A stretch of DNA of 64,000 nucleotides from Dryomyza anilis (GCA_951804985.1 OX638132.1:106239737-106303736), one strand, 5' to 3'; shown: positions 30,669-43,905, counted from the stretch's first letter. Made by a program: numbers and translations. Notes: generated by a model not told the origin, from the sequence alone.

Positions 30669-32597
30669 CATTTTTTATTTAAATAACAAATTAATCAACC
30701 AAATCTGTGTATATTAAAAATTGAATATAGAAAGGTAAAATTATGATTTATACTGATTTGTATTTGTGATAGATTTGAAAATTTTGACAATTTTTTTTTT
30801 GATAAATATAAAATGTTTGAAATATCTATTTGTTTAAATTTTATCAAAAAAAAAGTTTCTATTTTTTATTTATATAATATTTTTATTGAAACTAACTTTG
30901 TATTATATAAATATTTATTTTTCAATTAAAAAATAAAATTCCAGCTCTTTTTTTTGTAAATTATAAATCAAGTAAGCAGTATTTAATAATTAAATACATA
31001 AACCTCAAAAGAAACATGCATTTTATTGTAAATTTTGTAGATTTTGTGTCACAGAAAAAAGAGCAGCCCTTTAAAAAGGCTCAAAATGTCACGAAAATAT
31101 GGCGCTCTCTGTATTTCAGACAGGTATTTGCTGTGTGTGGCGAGTAGCTTCTGTTGCGACACTTATAGCTACTACAGGAAATCGCAAATTTTCCGCACGA
31201 TGACAGCGAACAGGTTAATAAATTACGCCAACGTCGTGGTTCGATTCAATGTACCACGTCGTACCACCTACAGACATTTAAATGGCTAAAGTTTGGGCCA
31301 TAAATTAAGAGCGGTTGCCACACTGCGAAAATATGGCATAGCACAAACCAACGAACTTTCCTAATACCATAATTTAGCGGCGCGGCTGTTAAATGAGCCT
31401 GGAGCAAAAACATGTAACACGTGAGGTACTTGTGCCCGGAAGTTCAAACATGTTACGGGAATCGCCGAGGTCGTAGCTATTCCCATCATGAATACAAATA
31501 CTGTGACTGGGGCAACGAAAACTGTTTAATGTGCTTCATTAGTGAGATGGCAAAACAGCAGTAGTTTAATTAATAGGCGAGCAAATTATGTTCTTTAAAA
31601 ACAATTATGTTTGCGACAACACAGTATGTAGTTGTGATTCACAGACAGAACAACTGATGATGCTAAAGTGATGGCGACAGGTCGTTTGACTGACATTTTT
31701 ACGCGGTCAGAACCTTCAAAGTCGCATAATTTGCAGGCGCTGTCTGCGGGGATTAATTAACAGTTCCACAAACAGCTGTGCGGTCGCGCGTGTCCATCCC
31801 TCGACAGTGGACCTAATAAGCACGGGCACAGAATGACTTCCAACACATACGCAGGACGGACAAGTGTGCGGCCATGGCAAGGACACAGTCAAAGCCACCA
31901 CAAATGAGCCATGAGTGTACACACAAAACTAGAATTTCTGCAAGTGTTGTGTGTTTGGAATATGTGTATGGCGCAGGGAGTGCGTGGCAATAATTAATTA
32001 TGCAAAATGTAATTATGCATGTTGCGCACTTGGAGGGACGACGTTAATTAAAATGGCAGCGCTTCCTTCTTCCGCTCGGTTAAATTCATGAATTTTTGGC
32101 GATTATCAATTTCCTAATTATTTAGACCAGCTCAGTGGAAGGGGGTGATGAATGCATTCCTAAACTTTTTATGATTACCACATTCCCTGAGGAAGTAGTT
32201 TTAATCGCACACGCAAAAGTCGGTTCGTGGAAATCGAAGCATCCAACATTCTACGCACGTTCATCCGATGCATCAGCGACAGTAACAAAGAAACTATTTT
32301 TCAATTCACTGCCATGTTCTTGCTACAGAACGGGCAGAATGCAGGAATTTATATTGTTGCATTTTAAAATGAAACGAATGGCGAAAAGAATTCAGTTGAT
32401 AGTCAAACCCAATATCGTTTTTCAATAAGATATTTTCTGATGCAAATACCTATTTTAGATATTACATTAGATAGTTCATATAAATATTCTAAATTACCTA
32501 ATAAAAATTATCTAATATAAAACCAGTTGGGAAGGTTAGATCACATGGGCAATTTTAAAGTAGGTGTAATTATGATAGTTAGGATTATCAAAATTAT
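30669..32597. other. Gene-free sequence; 31040-32350 less AT-rich
   Basis: The 31040-32350 stretch stands out by composition and lacks repeats, so it may be conserved regulatory DNA. Frames at 31044-31289, 31716-31922 and 32135-32428 show no family resemblance or splice context. Confidence 0.35.
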
Positions 32598-33223
32598 AGT
32601 CGGTCTAAGCCGACTATAAATACCCTACACGTATGTGTGGTTACCATTCAAAGTGATATAGGTCACCAGGGTATACGAATCCTGAAAATAACTACAAAAA
32701 TTCAATCGCTGAAGAATTTCCATTCATTTGATACCCATATTTACAAATGGGTAGGTGTACCGAATTTCGACTTTTTTTTGTGAACCACAAGTCTTTTTGC
32801 CGGAAAACATTATTATCATGTATTTGAGCATGATATCAATATATATTTGACCAAAAAAGTTTACCTAAGCACGTATAGATAAAAATTTATCTTTATATGT
32901 ACATTTTATATGAGGTATTTGAACATAAGTGGTCGGATCATAGGTCACAATGGACCGATCTTCGCACATACAGCGTAGGTATATTAGTAATCTAAGTTAT
33001 AAGTTTCATTTATCTAGCTCTTCAATTTTAAAAGCAGTAGGGATTTCAACAGACAGACGGACAGACAGACGGACAGACGGACAGATGGACATCGCTAAAT
33101 CGACTCAGGAGGTCATGCTGATCAAGAATATATATACTTTTCCATACCGGAGATGCTTCCTTCTGGGTGTTACAAACGGCGTACCAAACTGAATATACCC
33201 TTTCACTCTTAGTGTAGGGTATA
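32598..33223. mobile_element. T-family dipteran repeat with ACCCTACAC termini and (GACAGACG)n core
   Basis: It opens with the palindrome AGTCGG...CCGACT, then TACCCTACAC. It contains a CAGACGGACAGACAGACGG array (33048-33090) followed by ATCGACTCAGGAGGTCATGC and AAGAATATATATACTTTTCC, and ends AGTGTAGGGTATA. From memory, repeats of this layout are common in higher flies. A partial copy is at 63353-63479. Confidence 0.55.
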
Positions 33224-34299
33224 ATTAATAAATAAATGAACAAGAGCATGAAAAATATTTGAATATTGAAATAATCAGTATCTATTACAATTGATTTCGA
33301 ATCCAGTTTACAAAATCATTCATTTGGTAAAATTAGAAAACAGTAAAGTCATAGTTGATCTATGGATCGACTTCAAATAAGATGAACTCATGTAAAACCC
33401 GATTTTATAATGGAACCGTTCGTAAAACTCAAAAGAACCGACCTTTTTTTTATATATAAAACCAATGGAAATTATTACTTATAAACAGTACCGTCTGGCA
33501 TTTAACACTTAGGACCGAGATTCCTGCTCAACAAAGCAGACATTTTGAACACTGAATTAAAGAAAGTAATACGATTCGTTAAGCACGTGAATAGCAATTA
33601 GTCTTAAAATTAATAAATATTTAGAAAATATATCCTACAGACACCGAAGAATATCACTTTATAGGTTCCACTGACCACGCCCACTTTTACACCCATTTTA
33701 AATGTTGGTGTATGATTCAGAATCACAGAAAACCGCTCAATGTATTTAAAATTTGCAACATTATATGGTCCTAGGAATGTCCAAAAACTTTAATAAATCA
33801 AATTGGACAATGGAGAGTGGTCCTTCCGTACAACACAAAAATTTAAAATGCACAAATGTTAACGATTTAAACGAAAGTCCAAAGTTTAAAGTTACTCACC
33901 TGACCACACCAAATTATACAGTGTTCTCATTCTACTCCGATCGGAGTAGATCTACTCCATTTCATTTGTATTTTTAAAATTTATTTCAACTGTTTCAACT
34001 GTTTCAACTTTATTAATGTAAATGTTAAAAATCACATCAATTTCATTGGGTATTCCAGATACACCCTAGAAACTCTAGAACGTACCACCCTGTAAACATC
34101 AGCATTATTTAATAAAAATGTTAAATATTGACATATCTAATAAAATAATGCATATTTCTACTCCATTTTAATCAAATTTACTTCTTTATTTAATTTCTAC
34201 TCCTTTTACATTAAATCTCTCTATTTTGCAATATTTTCTTAAAAAATATTCTTTATAGTTAAATAATCACTCCATAGACTTGCACAGAAGAAAATATTT
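33224..34299. other. Gene-free sequence with repeat traces
   Basis: Contains GACCACGCCCACTTTTACAC near 33670, a phrase I associate with fly repeats, and the short palindrome CTCCGATCGGAG near 33936. No gene. Confidence 0.35.
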
Positions 34300-34560
34300 G
34301 TGTAAATATAGCAAAAAATTTGATCAATACAATTAATTTTTAATTGAATTGATTAAATATTTAATCATATTAATTAAAAAATTAACAGAAAATACACAAA
34401 AAGTTACATCAATACAATTAAAATATTTGCTGAAACGATAATGGAATTAATTGTATTGATTAAATGATTTTAATTAATAAATTAACAGAAAAAAACATGT
34501 CACATCAATTAAATTCTTTGTTGAAATGACTATTGAATTAATTGCATTAACAATCGCCGT
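34300..34560. repeat. AT-rich direct and inverted repeats of ATTAATT/AACAGAAAA words
   Basis: Two to three degenerate units around AAATTAACAGAAAA plus GAATTAATTGTATTGATTAA in alternating orientation, about 110 bp apart. Confidence 0.4.
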
Positions 34561-34727
34561 TGCTGAGCACACGATGCGAGCTTGCAGCAAATGAATGCTG
34601 GCGAACAAGTAAACGATGGAATTTTTGTTTGCGTGGTAGTTGATGATCCTCTAAGTGTGTCGTCAAAAATGGTGATGATGGCAACGGTTGCATATTAAAT
34701 TATGCTTCCAACTTCATCGTCAGAAAA

Positions 34728-34728
<1 letters not shown>

Positions 34729-34814
<86 letters not shown>
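34729..34814. repeat. (AT)n microsatellite
   Basis: About 85 bp of nearly pure TA dinucleotide repeat; the true length is uncertain because such tracts are error-prone in assemblies. Confidence 0.9.
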
Positions 34815-34817
<3 letters not shown>

Positions 34818-35394
34818 CAAGAATTTATAACATTCTTTTTTAATTAACTGAATGAAAATTATAAAAACTGTGAAGATAATAAAACTAGTTTGCTATTTAT
34901 GCAAAGTCTTTAATTGGTATATTTTTGGAAGCAAATCACATTTTTAGCTAATGTATTTGCTAAATACATTAGGACTCGTTGCTAGACCAGCCAATGGTAC
35001 TGAATTATTTATGGTTGCTGTATTTACGTCGATTATTTTTTCTGTGTGAATTTTTAAACTCTTCTCAGAAGCTGTGCATGGGTCCAGCTAGTTCCTAATA
35101 ATATATAAAAAATTTAATACTGAAACTATTTTCTTTTCTTAGTATTCCATAAAAACGGGAATTTAAAAAACAAAAAAACTCATTCTCAAACATAAAATAC
35201 AAAATGAATAATTTAAATTAAACACAAAGTAGTAACAAAAAAACTGTGTCCGTCTGTCTGTCTTTCTGTTTGTTCCAGTATAACGTCTAAACCGCTAAAT
35301 CGATTTGACAGAAATTTTACACCGGGATACTGTAGTGTCTGGAGTACGATATAACTCGGCACTTATATTGAACATTACGTATCAATATCCTCAT
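34815..35394. other. Gene-free sequence with a GTCTGTCTGT-rich tract
   Basis: 35249-35276 has CCGTCTGTCTGTCTTTCTG followed by TTTGTTCC and AACGTCTAAACCGCTAAATC, resembling 3' parts of arthropod repeats with CGATTT motifs. Not assigned. Confidence 0.35.
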
Positions 35395-35686
35395 ACAAAA
35401 TTTTTGGCAGGGCCAAGGCAGTTTAGTTTCCCGAGACAAAATTTTTGTCAGTTTTCTGGAATATTTCGGTCATATTTCCGGCAAACGCACAGATATATAG
35501 AATATTTTAGGAAGTGTATAGCAGGTTGTAAATTTTTGTGGAATTTTTATGGCAGATTCACGCCATATTTGGGGAACGGGCAGAAAACAGACAGCTTTTG
35601 ATACAAACTCCGCCTTTGTATGTTTGAAATATGCCGAGAAAAAGTTTCTGAACTGCCTCGACCCTCCCAAAAATTTTGTCTGGGGA
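35395..35686. mobile_element. R-family element with remnant of the opposite arm
   Basis: A short inverted-arm piece (ACAAAATTTTTGGCAGGGCC, 35396 on) precedes a forward arm that starts CCCGAGACAAAATTTTTG and ends CCAAAAATTTTGTCTGGGG. This reproduces, in reduced form, the two-arm plan of 49219-49641. Confidence 0.65.
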
Positions 35687-37233
35687 TCTTAATCTATAGA
35701 TATAGATTTTTGTATGGAACATATATTTTTTTTTAAATTTTTAAAATATTTTTATTTAAATATTGGGTTTAATGTGTTAAAATAGCTATTTTTTGACTGA
35801 CATAAACAATTTTATAGATTTTTTCTATGTACATGCTCTATAATAAAAAATATATAAAATCGTAGTGGAGGCATGACCTTCTCAATGTTGTACGGCGGAG
35901 GAAAGGGGGAAATCAATAAATTTCAATATAACACTGAATGAAAATAATGCTGTCTGGTGGAAAATCTGCCATATTTGAAGAGCAACAGCAACAGTTAACA
36001 ATAACAACTACTACTCGCATTTTAATTGCAATTTATTCGATGTTTAATTAAAGCGGACAACGAATAACTATTGTTTTTCGTATTGTTTTTGTTGTTGATG
36101 ATGCTGCTGCTAGCTGCCACACTGAAATAATAATAATCAGCAGGAGCAGGGGCATGAGCAGTAGCTATGCAAAGTTACAATAACAAACGTGCCGTTAATT
36201 CAATTACAAGATACAAGTGAAACTCGAAATTGCAAAACTTAGTTAGCTGGATTCCATGGAACTATGACTGTAGTGCGAACTTAATTTCAAAATTTTACAG
36301 GCTTCTAAAATTGCAATAGTTGGCAGCAGCACTGTTTTGCGCTTCCTGCAGTTCATAAAATAATTTAGCAGCAGTTATGTCGGGCATCCTTTCGGCCATC
36401 CGGGCATCCTTTCTTTTATCAGCGACTGATTTATGATGTTGGGCAGCCAACAAAGAGTTGCTGCTAAATGGCTGTAAGCGTCAAATGTGCGCCACAAAAG
36501 TTGTTCGTGGACCGTAAATGATTTGCATACGTAGCAGAGACAGAGACAGCGACACCGATGGTTTGGGGCAGAATGACATAGGATAAGGACACAGAAAAGA
36601 AGCGCGGACCCAATAAGATACAAAACTGTTGCATTTCGCCGCATATTTTGTAAATAAAATAACAATCATTCGCCCATTCACAAAAACATACGCAGTACAA
36701 TGCAGGTTCCTGCGAGAGGAAGACATTTGAGCTACAACCACAAACGAGGCATTGTGTTCAAATATGCACCATCAATTTTATTTAAATTGCATTTTAAAAT
36801 AAACAATAGTTCTTTCAAACATTTGCCCAGCATTTGGAACAGTAAAATTGTTCACATGACGTAGCCATAAATAACGTTGGCTAATTTATTGCGACCAGTC
36901 ATCCGACCAGTCATCCGAATTATATTAAAAAAAAAATATGAATTCTATAAAAACGGCAGCTAAATTTTGATAGCACGGATCGCAGGTTCTATCATTTAAA
37001 AAAAAATAATTTTAATTAGTTGGTTGTAGTTAATAACTCATTTGAAATATAAAATTTCCGAGAACTTATACAAAATAACAAAAATGTATTAGTTAAAATT
37101 TATACAGTGGCCAATTATCAGCGTTATTTCAATGTCGGTTTTATAATAATGACTAACATTTTTTATGGTGATATTTATATGATGAAATTGCAACGATTTT
37201 ACAACATTTTTTTATAAAATAAAGAATTGTTTT
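35687..37233. other. Gene-free sequence
   Basis: 35970-36740 is less AT-rich, with CAGCAACAGCAACAG and GATGATGCTGCTGCTAG tracts, typical of regulatory fly DNA. No exon chain. Confidence 0.35.
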
Positions 37234-37490
37234 TCGTCGTTGTAGAACGAAAAACCACCAAATACATTTTCAAAAGGCCAAATATTCAATTGCAAAAATC
37301 TTTATATACTGTCAATTTTTAATCGATGATCTCAATTTTTTTCACCACATGATAAAAAAATGTAAATCTATCAATTGATGTTTCAACTTTAAATATGCAT
37401 TAATTACTTTTTATTATATTAATCAACGAACTTGAAAATTAAGTTTATTATAAAAATGTATTTGGGGACTTTTCGTTCTACAACGACGAT
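37234..37490. mobile_element. L-family MITE, about 257 bp
   Basis: CGTCGTTGTAGAACGAAAAA at the left is mirrored by TTTTCGTTCTACAACGACGA at the right; CCAAATACATTTT continues the arm on both sides. The related copy is at 9630-9893. Confidence 0.6.
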
Positions 37491-38574
37491 ATACAAGATA
37501 AGTATTAGCTGCGTTTCCATGGTTTTTGATCCTTATATCAGTTTTATATTAAAAAAAAATACAAACTATTAGAACCAGATTCGGTTTTGGTTTTTGAGTA
37601 ATGTTTTTTTTCGAGATTATATTTATATTTTTTAAAATATTTTTTCAAAAATTATTTTTACATTTTTTTTAAATTTCGAACAAAATATTTATTAGATTTT
37701 TTTTTTTAAATAATTTTTATTTTGGATTTTTTATTAGAGTTTCGCTTTTAAAAATTTAACGATTTAGAACGAAATTTATAAATTTTATTTTAGATTTTAT
37801 TTTTAGAGTTCGGTTTTAAAAATTTCGATTTAGAACAAATATCGGTTTTGTTTACAATTTCGTCACATGATTTGACAACAACCATTTGCATTTAATCACT
37901 GCGACTTGAGTTCAAGTTGCCGGACAAAGTGAATTAAGAAAAAATCCTAAGTAACTCTTTATTAAAAAAAAAAAAATGAGAATCAAAACATAAAAACAAA
38001 GTGTTACATAGGGGAAATTTTTTAAAAGCCTACATTAACACACGAGAACTGGTATTTTAACGAAAATAAATTTGTAGTTTTAAGCTCGAATCACACGATT
38101 GACTAAATTGAATCAATTTCAGTTTGCATCAATTCAAAAATTGATATATGTATTTGATGCTGGATTCGGTTGATGCTTTTTAAAATTTTGTATTGAAACT
38201 GACACAAAAATTAACAGTTACTTATCACTCTTTCACCAGTCACGTTCAATTTCTCTTATGGAAGAACTTTATATATATTAGAATCTGAATTACTCGGACA
38301 TGTTCCAACTTTATATCTAATACCGATCGAACTCCATACGGAAATTAAAATGAATACAATGTCTCAATTTATTTTCACATGAATTATATATGTTTGTTTT
38401 GACTTCAACGATTTGAATTCGTTTGGAAGCGGTGATGTTTCAAGAGGTACAATTGTACCTTCTAAGGCACTTTTTTATGAGTGAAGCACGAAAAGCCCGC
38501 CTTTTTTCAATAAGGTACTTTTTCTGAATTTATTCAATTTCTATTCAATGGTTGCATTAAGTACTCTCAACACA
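37491..38574. other. AT-rich sequence with a two-unit direct repeat
   Basis: 37728-37850 repeats AGAGTTTCGCTTTTAAAAAT and GATTTAGAACGAAAT at about 67 bp spacing. Otherwise nothing recognised. Confidence 0.35.
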
Positions 38575-38750
38575 CCCAGAAAAAACCTGATAAATTAATG
38601 GTATTTTAATAACAAAACAATCATGTTTACTATTAAAATTGGCCAATAGGATGCATACCATTACTACAATAATAGTCAAACAATTAATAAAATAGTTTGT
38701 GTGTACCATTAATTTTACGCCCAGTTAAATATATTAGTAAAACTTATTAG
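38575..38750. mobile_element. Left end of an A/B-type element
   Basis: It starts CACCCAGAAAAAACC and continues in ACTATTAAAATTGGCCAATA and ATGGTATTTTAAT words typical of A and B interiors. A possible right end (TTTTCTTCTGAGTGC) lies at about 40888-40902, which would enclose the J arrays. Confidence 0.35.
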
Positions 38751-38910
38751 TATTACTGGATGTGTATTTATACTTCAAAACGTTTTTATTGGGTTGCTTT
38801 CTTGTCTGTCCGTTCCATACACATTTTGTAATTAATTTTAAACTAACTTCCCCATGAGCTAGAAACTAGAAAATTTAAACAAAGCCTAGAACTGGATGAT
38901 AATATAATTT

Positions 38911-39320
38911 AGGAGCGCTCTGAAATTGGAGTCATAAAGGAAACCAATTTTTAAATGTTTTATGAGCCATTAGAAAAAAGACTCATAAAAGTATCTCATT
39001 TAAGACTGTTTTCGGAGCTCTCAAAAATGTTACTCATAAAAGATTCATATTTAGGAGTTATTTAGGAGCCCTTATAAACTAGACTTCTAAAGCCATCAAA
39101 AATAAAATGGTTTCTGAGCGCTCAGAAAATAGACTCATAAAAGTTCAATATTTCAGAATGTTTAAGGATCGCTCCAAAATTTGACTCATAAAAGAGTCCC
39201 ATTCATGAGCGCTTTAGGAGCCCCCTCAAATCAAACTCATAAAATCATCAAATATAGGAGTATTTTAGGAACACTCAGAAAAAGGAGTCATATAAGTATC
39301 TTATTTAGGCTGGCTTTAGG
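38911..39320. repeat. J1 tandem array, about eight 50-bp units
   Basis: Units start near 38911, 38961, 39014, 39065, 39115, 39165, 39216 and 39266. The consensus words are GGAGCGCTC, GACTCATAAAAG and TATTTAGGAGT. It is degenerate. Confidence 0.6.
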
Positions 39321-39645
39321 AGCTTACTGTTCAAATAAAATTGATATACTTATATTCGTTTTGAATTTGAAATCAAATGACAAATAATAAAATATTAGTG
39401 TAAATTCTGTATGCCTGGTTCAGACAAACCTACATATTAAATGGATTTTTTGAAATAAATGCATTTTCTAAAGGATATCTAAACTAAAATAAACATCAAC
39501 ATGTACTATGTTGGAATTTTAGACACATTCTATATTTCTGAAGAAAGAAAAACTCCAAAAATGAATCAATTGGTGTCTGGAAATTCTCAAAAATGTGAAT
39601 GTTTTAAGAATATTTCAAAATGATCAAAAATACGTGGATTTTTGG

Positions 39646-40070
39646 GCTCTTTAAAGCGTGTGCACTACCCAAGTTTCTGTAGCGTCTTTGCGATCTTTTC
39701 AATGCTCAAATATGAGTGTTTTAGAAGTAATAAAATTGTTAGAAATATGAGGGTTTTTGGGCTCATAAAATGGTGCCCTTTACCCAGGGGTTGGGAGCCT
39801 TATTGGGCTTTTTTAAGTGGTCATATATGAGTGTTTTAGGAGTAATATAAGAGTCAGAAATGTGAGTGTTTTTGGGCTCATAAAATGGTGCCCTCTACCC
39901 AGGGGTTGGGAGCCTTATTGGGCTTTTTTAAGTGGTCATATATGAGTGTTTTAGGAGTAATATAAGAGTCAGAAATGTGAGTGTTTTTGGGCTTATAAAA
40001 TGGGGCCCTCTACCCAGGAGTCGGGAGCCTTTTTGGGCTCTTTTAAGAGCTCATATATGTGGGTAACACT
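39646..40070. repeat. J2 tandem array, four units of exactly 115 bp
   Basis: GGGCTC(A/T)TAAA-like anchors fall at 39646, 39761, 39876 and 39991. Units 2 and 3 are nearly identical (AATGGTGCCCTCTACCCAGG, then TTGGGAGCCTTATTGGGC). J2 uses the same GGAG/CTCATA vocabulary as J1. It ends in a tail to TTTGCTGGG at about 40121. Confidence 0.7.
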
Positions 40071-40124
40071 CATAAATATGACACATTTAGGAGTCTTAAA
40101 AGACTCAAAATGTTTGCTGGGTAT

Positions 40125-43100
40125 TACCGTTTTGTTGTGTGCCTGTATGCCTGGTTCTGTCGCCATGATTCCATATTAAAGACAGTTTGAAAATGTATAA
40201 TTTTAATGATATATGGCCGTTCGAATACTGTCACACGAAAATTTAACTGACAAAATATAAAAAGAAAAAAGAAAAAAAATTAAATAAAAAATAATTTTTA
40301 ATGTAAAACGTTTATAAGGTGAATTTTTTAGTAAGATTGAAAACAAAAATCGTGAGCCGTAAGATAATATTATCTATTGGATGCACACTACCTTTTTGTT
40401 TTAACTCCAATTCAAAATTTCACCTTCTAAACGTTTTATGTTATAATTCGTATAATTCTTAAGTCCGTTGCCATAAGAGGGATTTAATGTATAATTTATT
40501 TCCTTTGATAAATAAGAATGGTTAAATATAGTGATTTTTACATTAAATAAATTGAGTCCTTACGAATGTCGCGTATAATAATGTGGATGTTTACAACAAA
40601 ATCATGCGACCATTTTCAGAATACTCGCAGAACTACGTACAAAACGAACATGTATCTATTCGTGTTTAATTTTTTTGTATCATGTAGTGAGATGTTTATT
40701 ATTATGGGAGGAAACCATTAAAATAACAGTATTTACACTATTAATAATATTAATCAATGGTAATGGAATGGTAATAAATGTTTCGAATACCATTAAATTA
40801 GTAAGTAAACTTTTGAATTGATTTAAAAAAGTATTAATTCATTTGCCATAAAATAAATGGTCGTAACATTCAGTACTTAATGGGACATTTTCTTCTGAGT
40901 GCATTTATAATATATATTTTTCTAATATACCTGAATTTGTATGGATCTTATGTATCTCAAAAATACTTTATATATACTTTCATTTTTGCTTATAAATGTC
41001 CTTTTTTTCTAAATAAGGCATGCTGAAAAATAAGCTTGGAACATCAATGTTTGGAAGGCAATTTATTGCCTTACAAACAGTTTCCGACACAACAGTGTCG
41101 GAAAATAGTTTTGTCTATATTACTCCCAAATTTAAAGTTTTTTTTCTAAACAGATTACACTAGGAACCAACATTGCACGACATATAATTTACATTCCCCA
41201 GTGAAAAATGTCATCAATGATTCACCTATGTCAGGTCAGCATTGTCAGCAATGTCAACAGCAATGTCAACAGCAATGTCAACATTTTCATAGAAAAGTCC
41301 ACCACTTTATGCATGAGGTGCCATTAACGATGTCATGCACGTCATTCATAGATACCACATCGAGACATTTCATCAGTTGATTGTCATATGAAAAAACATT
41401 GACAATTTGGTGGATTATTTATGATTTGTCTTAGAAAGAAACATTAGTGAAGTCTTAATGGTGCATGACATCTTTAATGAAACGTCCTTTATGAAATAGT
41501 TGTAGACATATTCATCAATGACAAATTTTCCAATGTACTCGATTGATTATTGATTCATCAATGATGGTATTTGCCGCTACGTCATAATATATATGGTTCT
41601 AGAAGTTGTTTTTTCGATTAAAATCGACTGGGCAATTTATAAAAACAATTTGGAATATATCAGAAAATTAAAGGTGCTCAATACAATGAATCATAGTTCG
41701 ATGAAGGAAATTCTTCAATATGAAAAATTTGAAAAATTTGATTAGTACCTGCATTTCTCGTATATCTTTGATAAAAAATATGTTGTTTAAATGGTTCAAA
41801 GTTTGTAGGTTTTAAGAACCTATTTGCATACAATTAGTGAAATTATACAAATGCCTGATTATGTTATAAATTTAAATGTTTTTCAAACAGTGCGATGACT
41901 TCCCCCAATACACGACGTGTGTAGAGTCTGCAAAGTTTTGTTTTAATGACTTTTAAGTCATATGCATCGTGTATCGCATGCACCCAGCTATAATAAGGAC
42001 TAAAACCACAATCAACCAAGCGAAACTACATAAAATAGTCGTTAAATTTAAAGAGTTAAATTATACGAATCCCGACGAGGCTGGCTCGCATCTAGAAGAT
42101 AGCGTATGATTTTAAGATTCGCACCAATCCAATGGTTTCGGCCTCATGGAGGTGTTTTCTGTAAAGAGTTGTGGCACAGCTAGACAATGTACGTCATTGT
42201 AGAAATTTGATATTTTGTGAGCCATTTAATTAGCTACATTTGCCAAAACTGAAGGCATGTTTTAGACACGAAACCAGGCATATAATCATTGAAAATTAAT
42301 CTGCGCTTTACACGACCCTTTATGTGCAAATATTTTCTCTTCTTAATCTCACAAGTATCACAAGTTTACACAACTTTGTTCAGATTTAAAGTCTCAGTTT
42401 GACTGCATAGCATCCACATTATTTCGAGAACTCAAATTGGACCTATCGTACAACTTATTTTTCGAATTGATCGATGTTCTTTTTATTCTGTTTTTACCCA
42501 ACAAATTTATTCTTCTTGTGTAAATATTTGCTCGTTTTATATTTAATATTTAGACCTTTTAAGACGTTCCAGCACAGTCGCAACTGTGTGGCAAACCTAG
42601 AGTGGGCGGGTATTTTGAGAAAATATTTACACAGCCTACTTCAATCTAAAAATAAAAATACCTTTTATTATGTGCACTGCAACGATTGCAAAGAAAGGAA
42701 GAAATTATACCTTACGAAATATGATAATGGTCTCCACAATTTCAGTATTATTATTTGACACTTATATAAAATGTTCTATTATAGCAACGACATTTTATGC
42801 ATTCGGCGCCTGTTCCGATTTTTAATCTTTCCATAAAAATTGATAGCATGTTCCATACATGCATAGATTGTCATATGTGTGCGATGTAAATTTTTCATAA
42901 ACTTTGTTTCAATTTTTATCGCTCCTCTAACTCTCAGTTAAATGACGCACATGTGTGCCTGGGCCGTAGGACATTTTTATTTGCCATTAAAAGTGATGGA
43001 TAAAAAATATAAAAACGCGCAAATATCTTATAGAGCAGGGCATTAATTTCAATATACATTGAATGAAACGATTGATGTGGACGCGAAACACGCAGGAAGG

Positions 43101-43707
43101 ACACATAAATCCTTTCGATATGTCCGACACCAGAACGGCTCAACTCTATTATCGTTCCTCCAATTCAATCCAATCCAAATCACTTCGATCTTCCGTCCCA
43201 CGCCAATCCCTCGCCGACACTCACTGTTTGACAGATAACTTGAAACAGAAGCTGTCATAAATGTTTGCTTTTGCCCGCTGTGGCTACTGTCTATGTCACA
43301 ACATGTGCGAGAGAGAAAGATAGGCCGTCAGTCAGTTACCGAGTAGTGGACAGAGTGAGACAGTGAGCAAGTGATTAAGAAGCAGGACAAAAAGTTAGTT
43401 GGACATTATTGTTTTTGTGTTCACGTCAATTCTTTCACTAGTTGCAGCATGTGACATTTTATATCCGCACGTACTTGCCGCTTATTTATTGCGTTTTTCT
43501 GTTCATATTAATTTATTATTTATTTTTTAGATTATATATAGTCGCTGTATAATTTATACAACTAACCAAATACTATTTTTTAAATTTATCGATTAATAAA
43601 AAACTAGGTGATAAATTTCAAAAGTTGGAATGCCTTATTAAATGTAATGTTTTCTCATGAATTGATACCGATATCGGCCTCATTGAGTCTAATGGGATGC
43701 TTTCAAA
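40125..43707. other. Gene-free sequence
   Basis: Includes a 12-bp repeat (AGCAATGTCAAC, about four units, 41236-41285) and a less AT-rich stretch at 42920-43470 with CGTCAGTCAGTTACCGAG and GAGAGAGAAAGA (initiator- and GAGA-like). No coding exon recognised. Confidence 0.35.
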
Positions 43708-43905
43708 CATTTCCCGAGACAAAATTTCTGGCATTTTTCTGGAATATTTCCGACATATTTTCGGAAAACACACAGTTAAAAAAAAAAATTGGGAAAGCAT
43801 ATAGCAGGTTGGAATTTTAATGGCAGATTTACGGAATATTTTGGGAAGGGACAGAAAACAGACCGTTTGTGATACAAACTCGGCCTTTTTCCGTTTGACA
43901 TGACA
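43708..43905. mobile_element. R-family element, truncated
   Basis: It starts CCCGAGACAAAATTTCTGGC, contains GGACAGAAAACAGACCGTTT and ACAAACTCGGCCTTTTTC, then loses the right terminus. Confidence 0.6.

Noticed and set aside
38911..40070. CRISPR-like spaced repeats
   Set aside because: The units are contiguous tandem repeats without unique spacers, in a eukaryotic context.
42474..42758. A 94-codon plus-strand frame rich in Phe and Leu
   Set aside because: Poly-T-driven hydrophobic translation with no signal-anchor context or relatives; likely chance.
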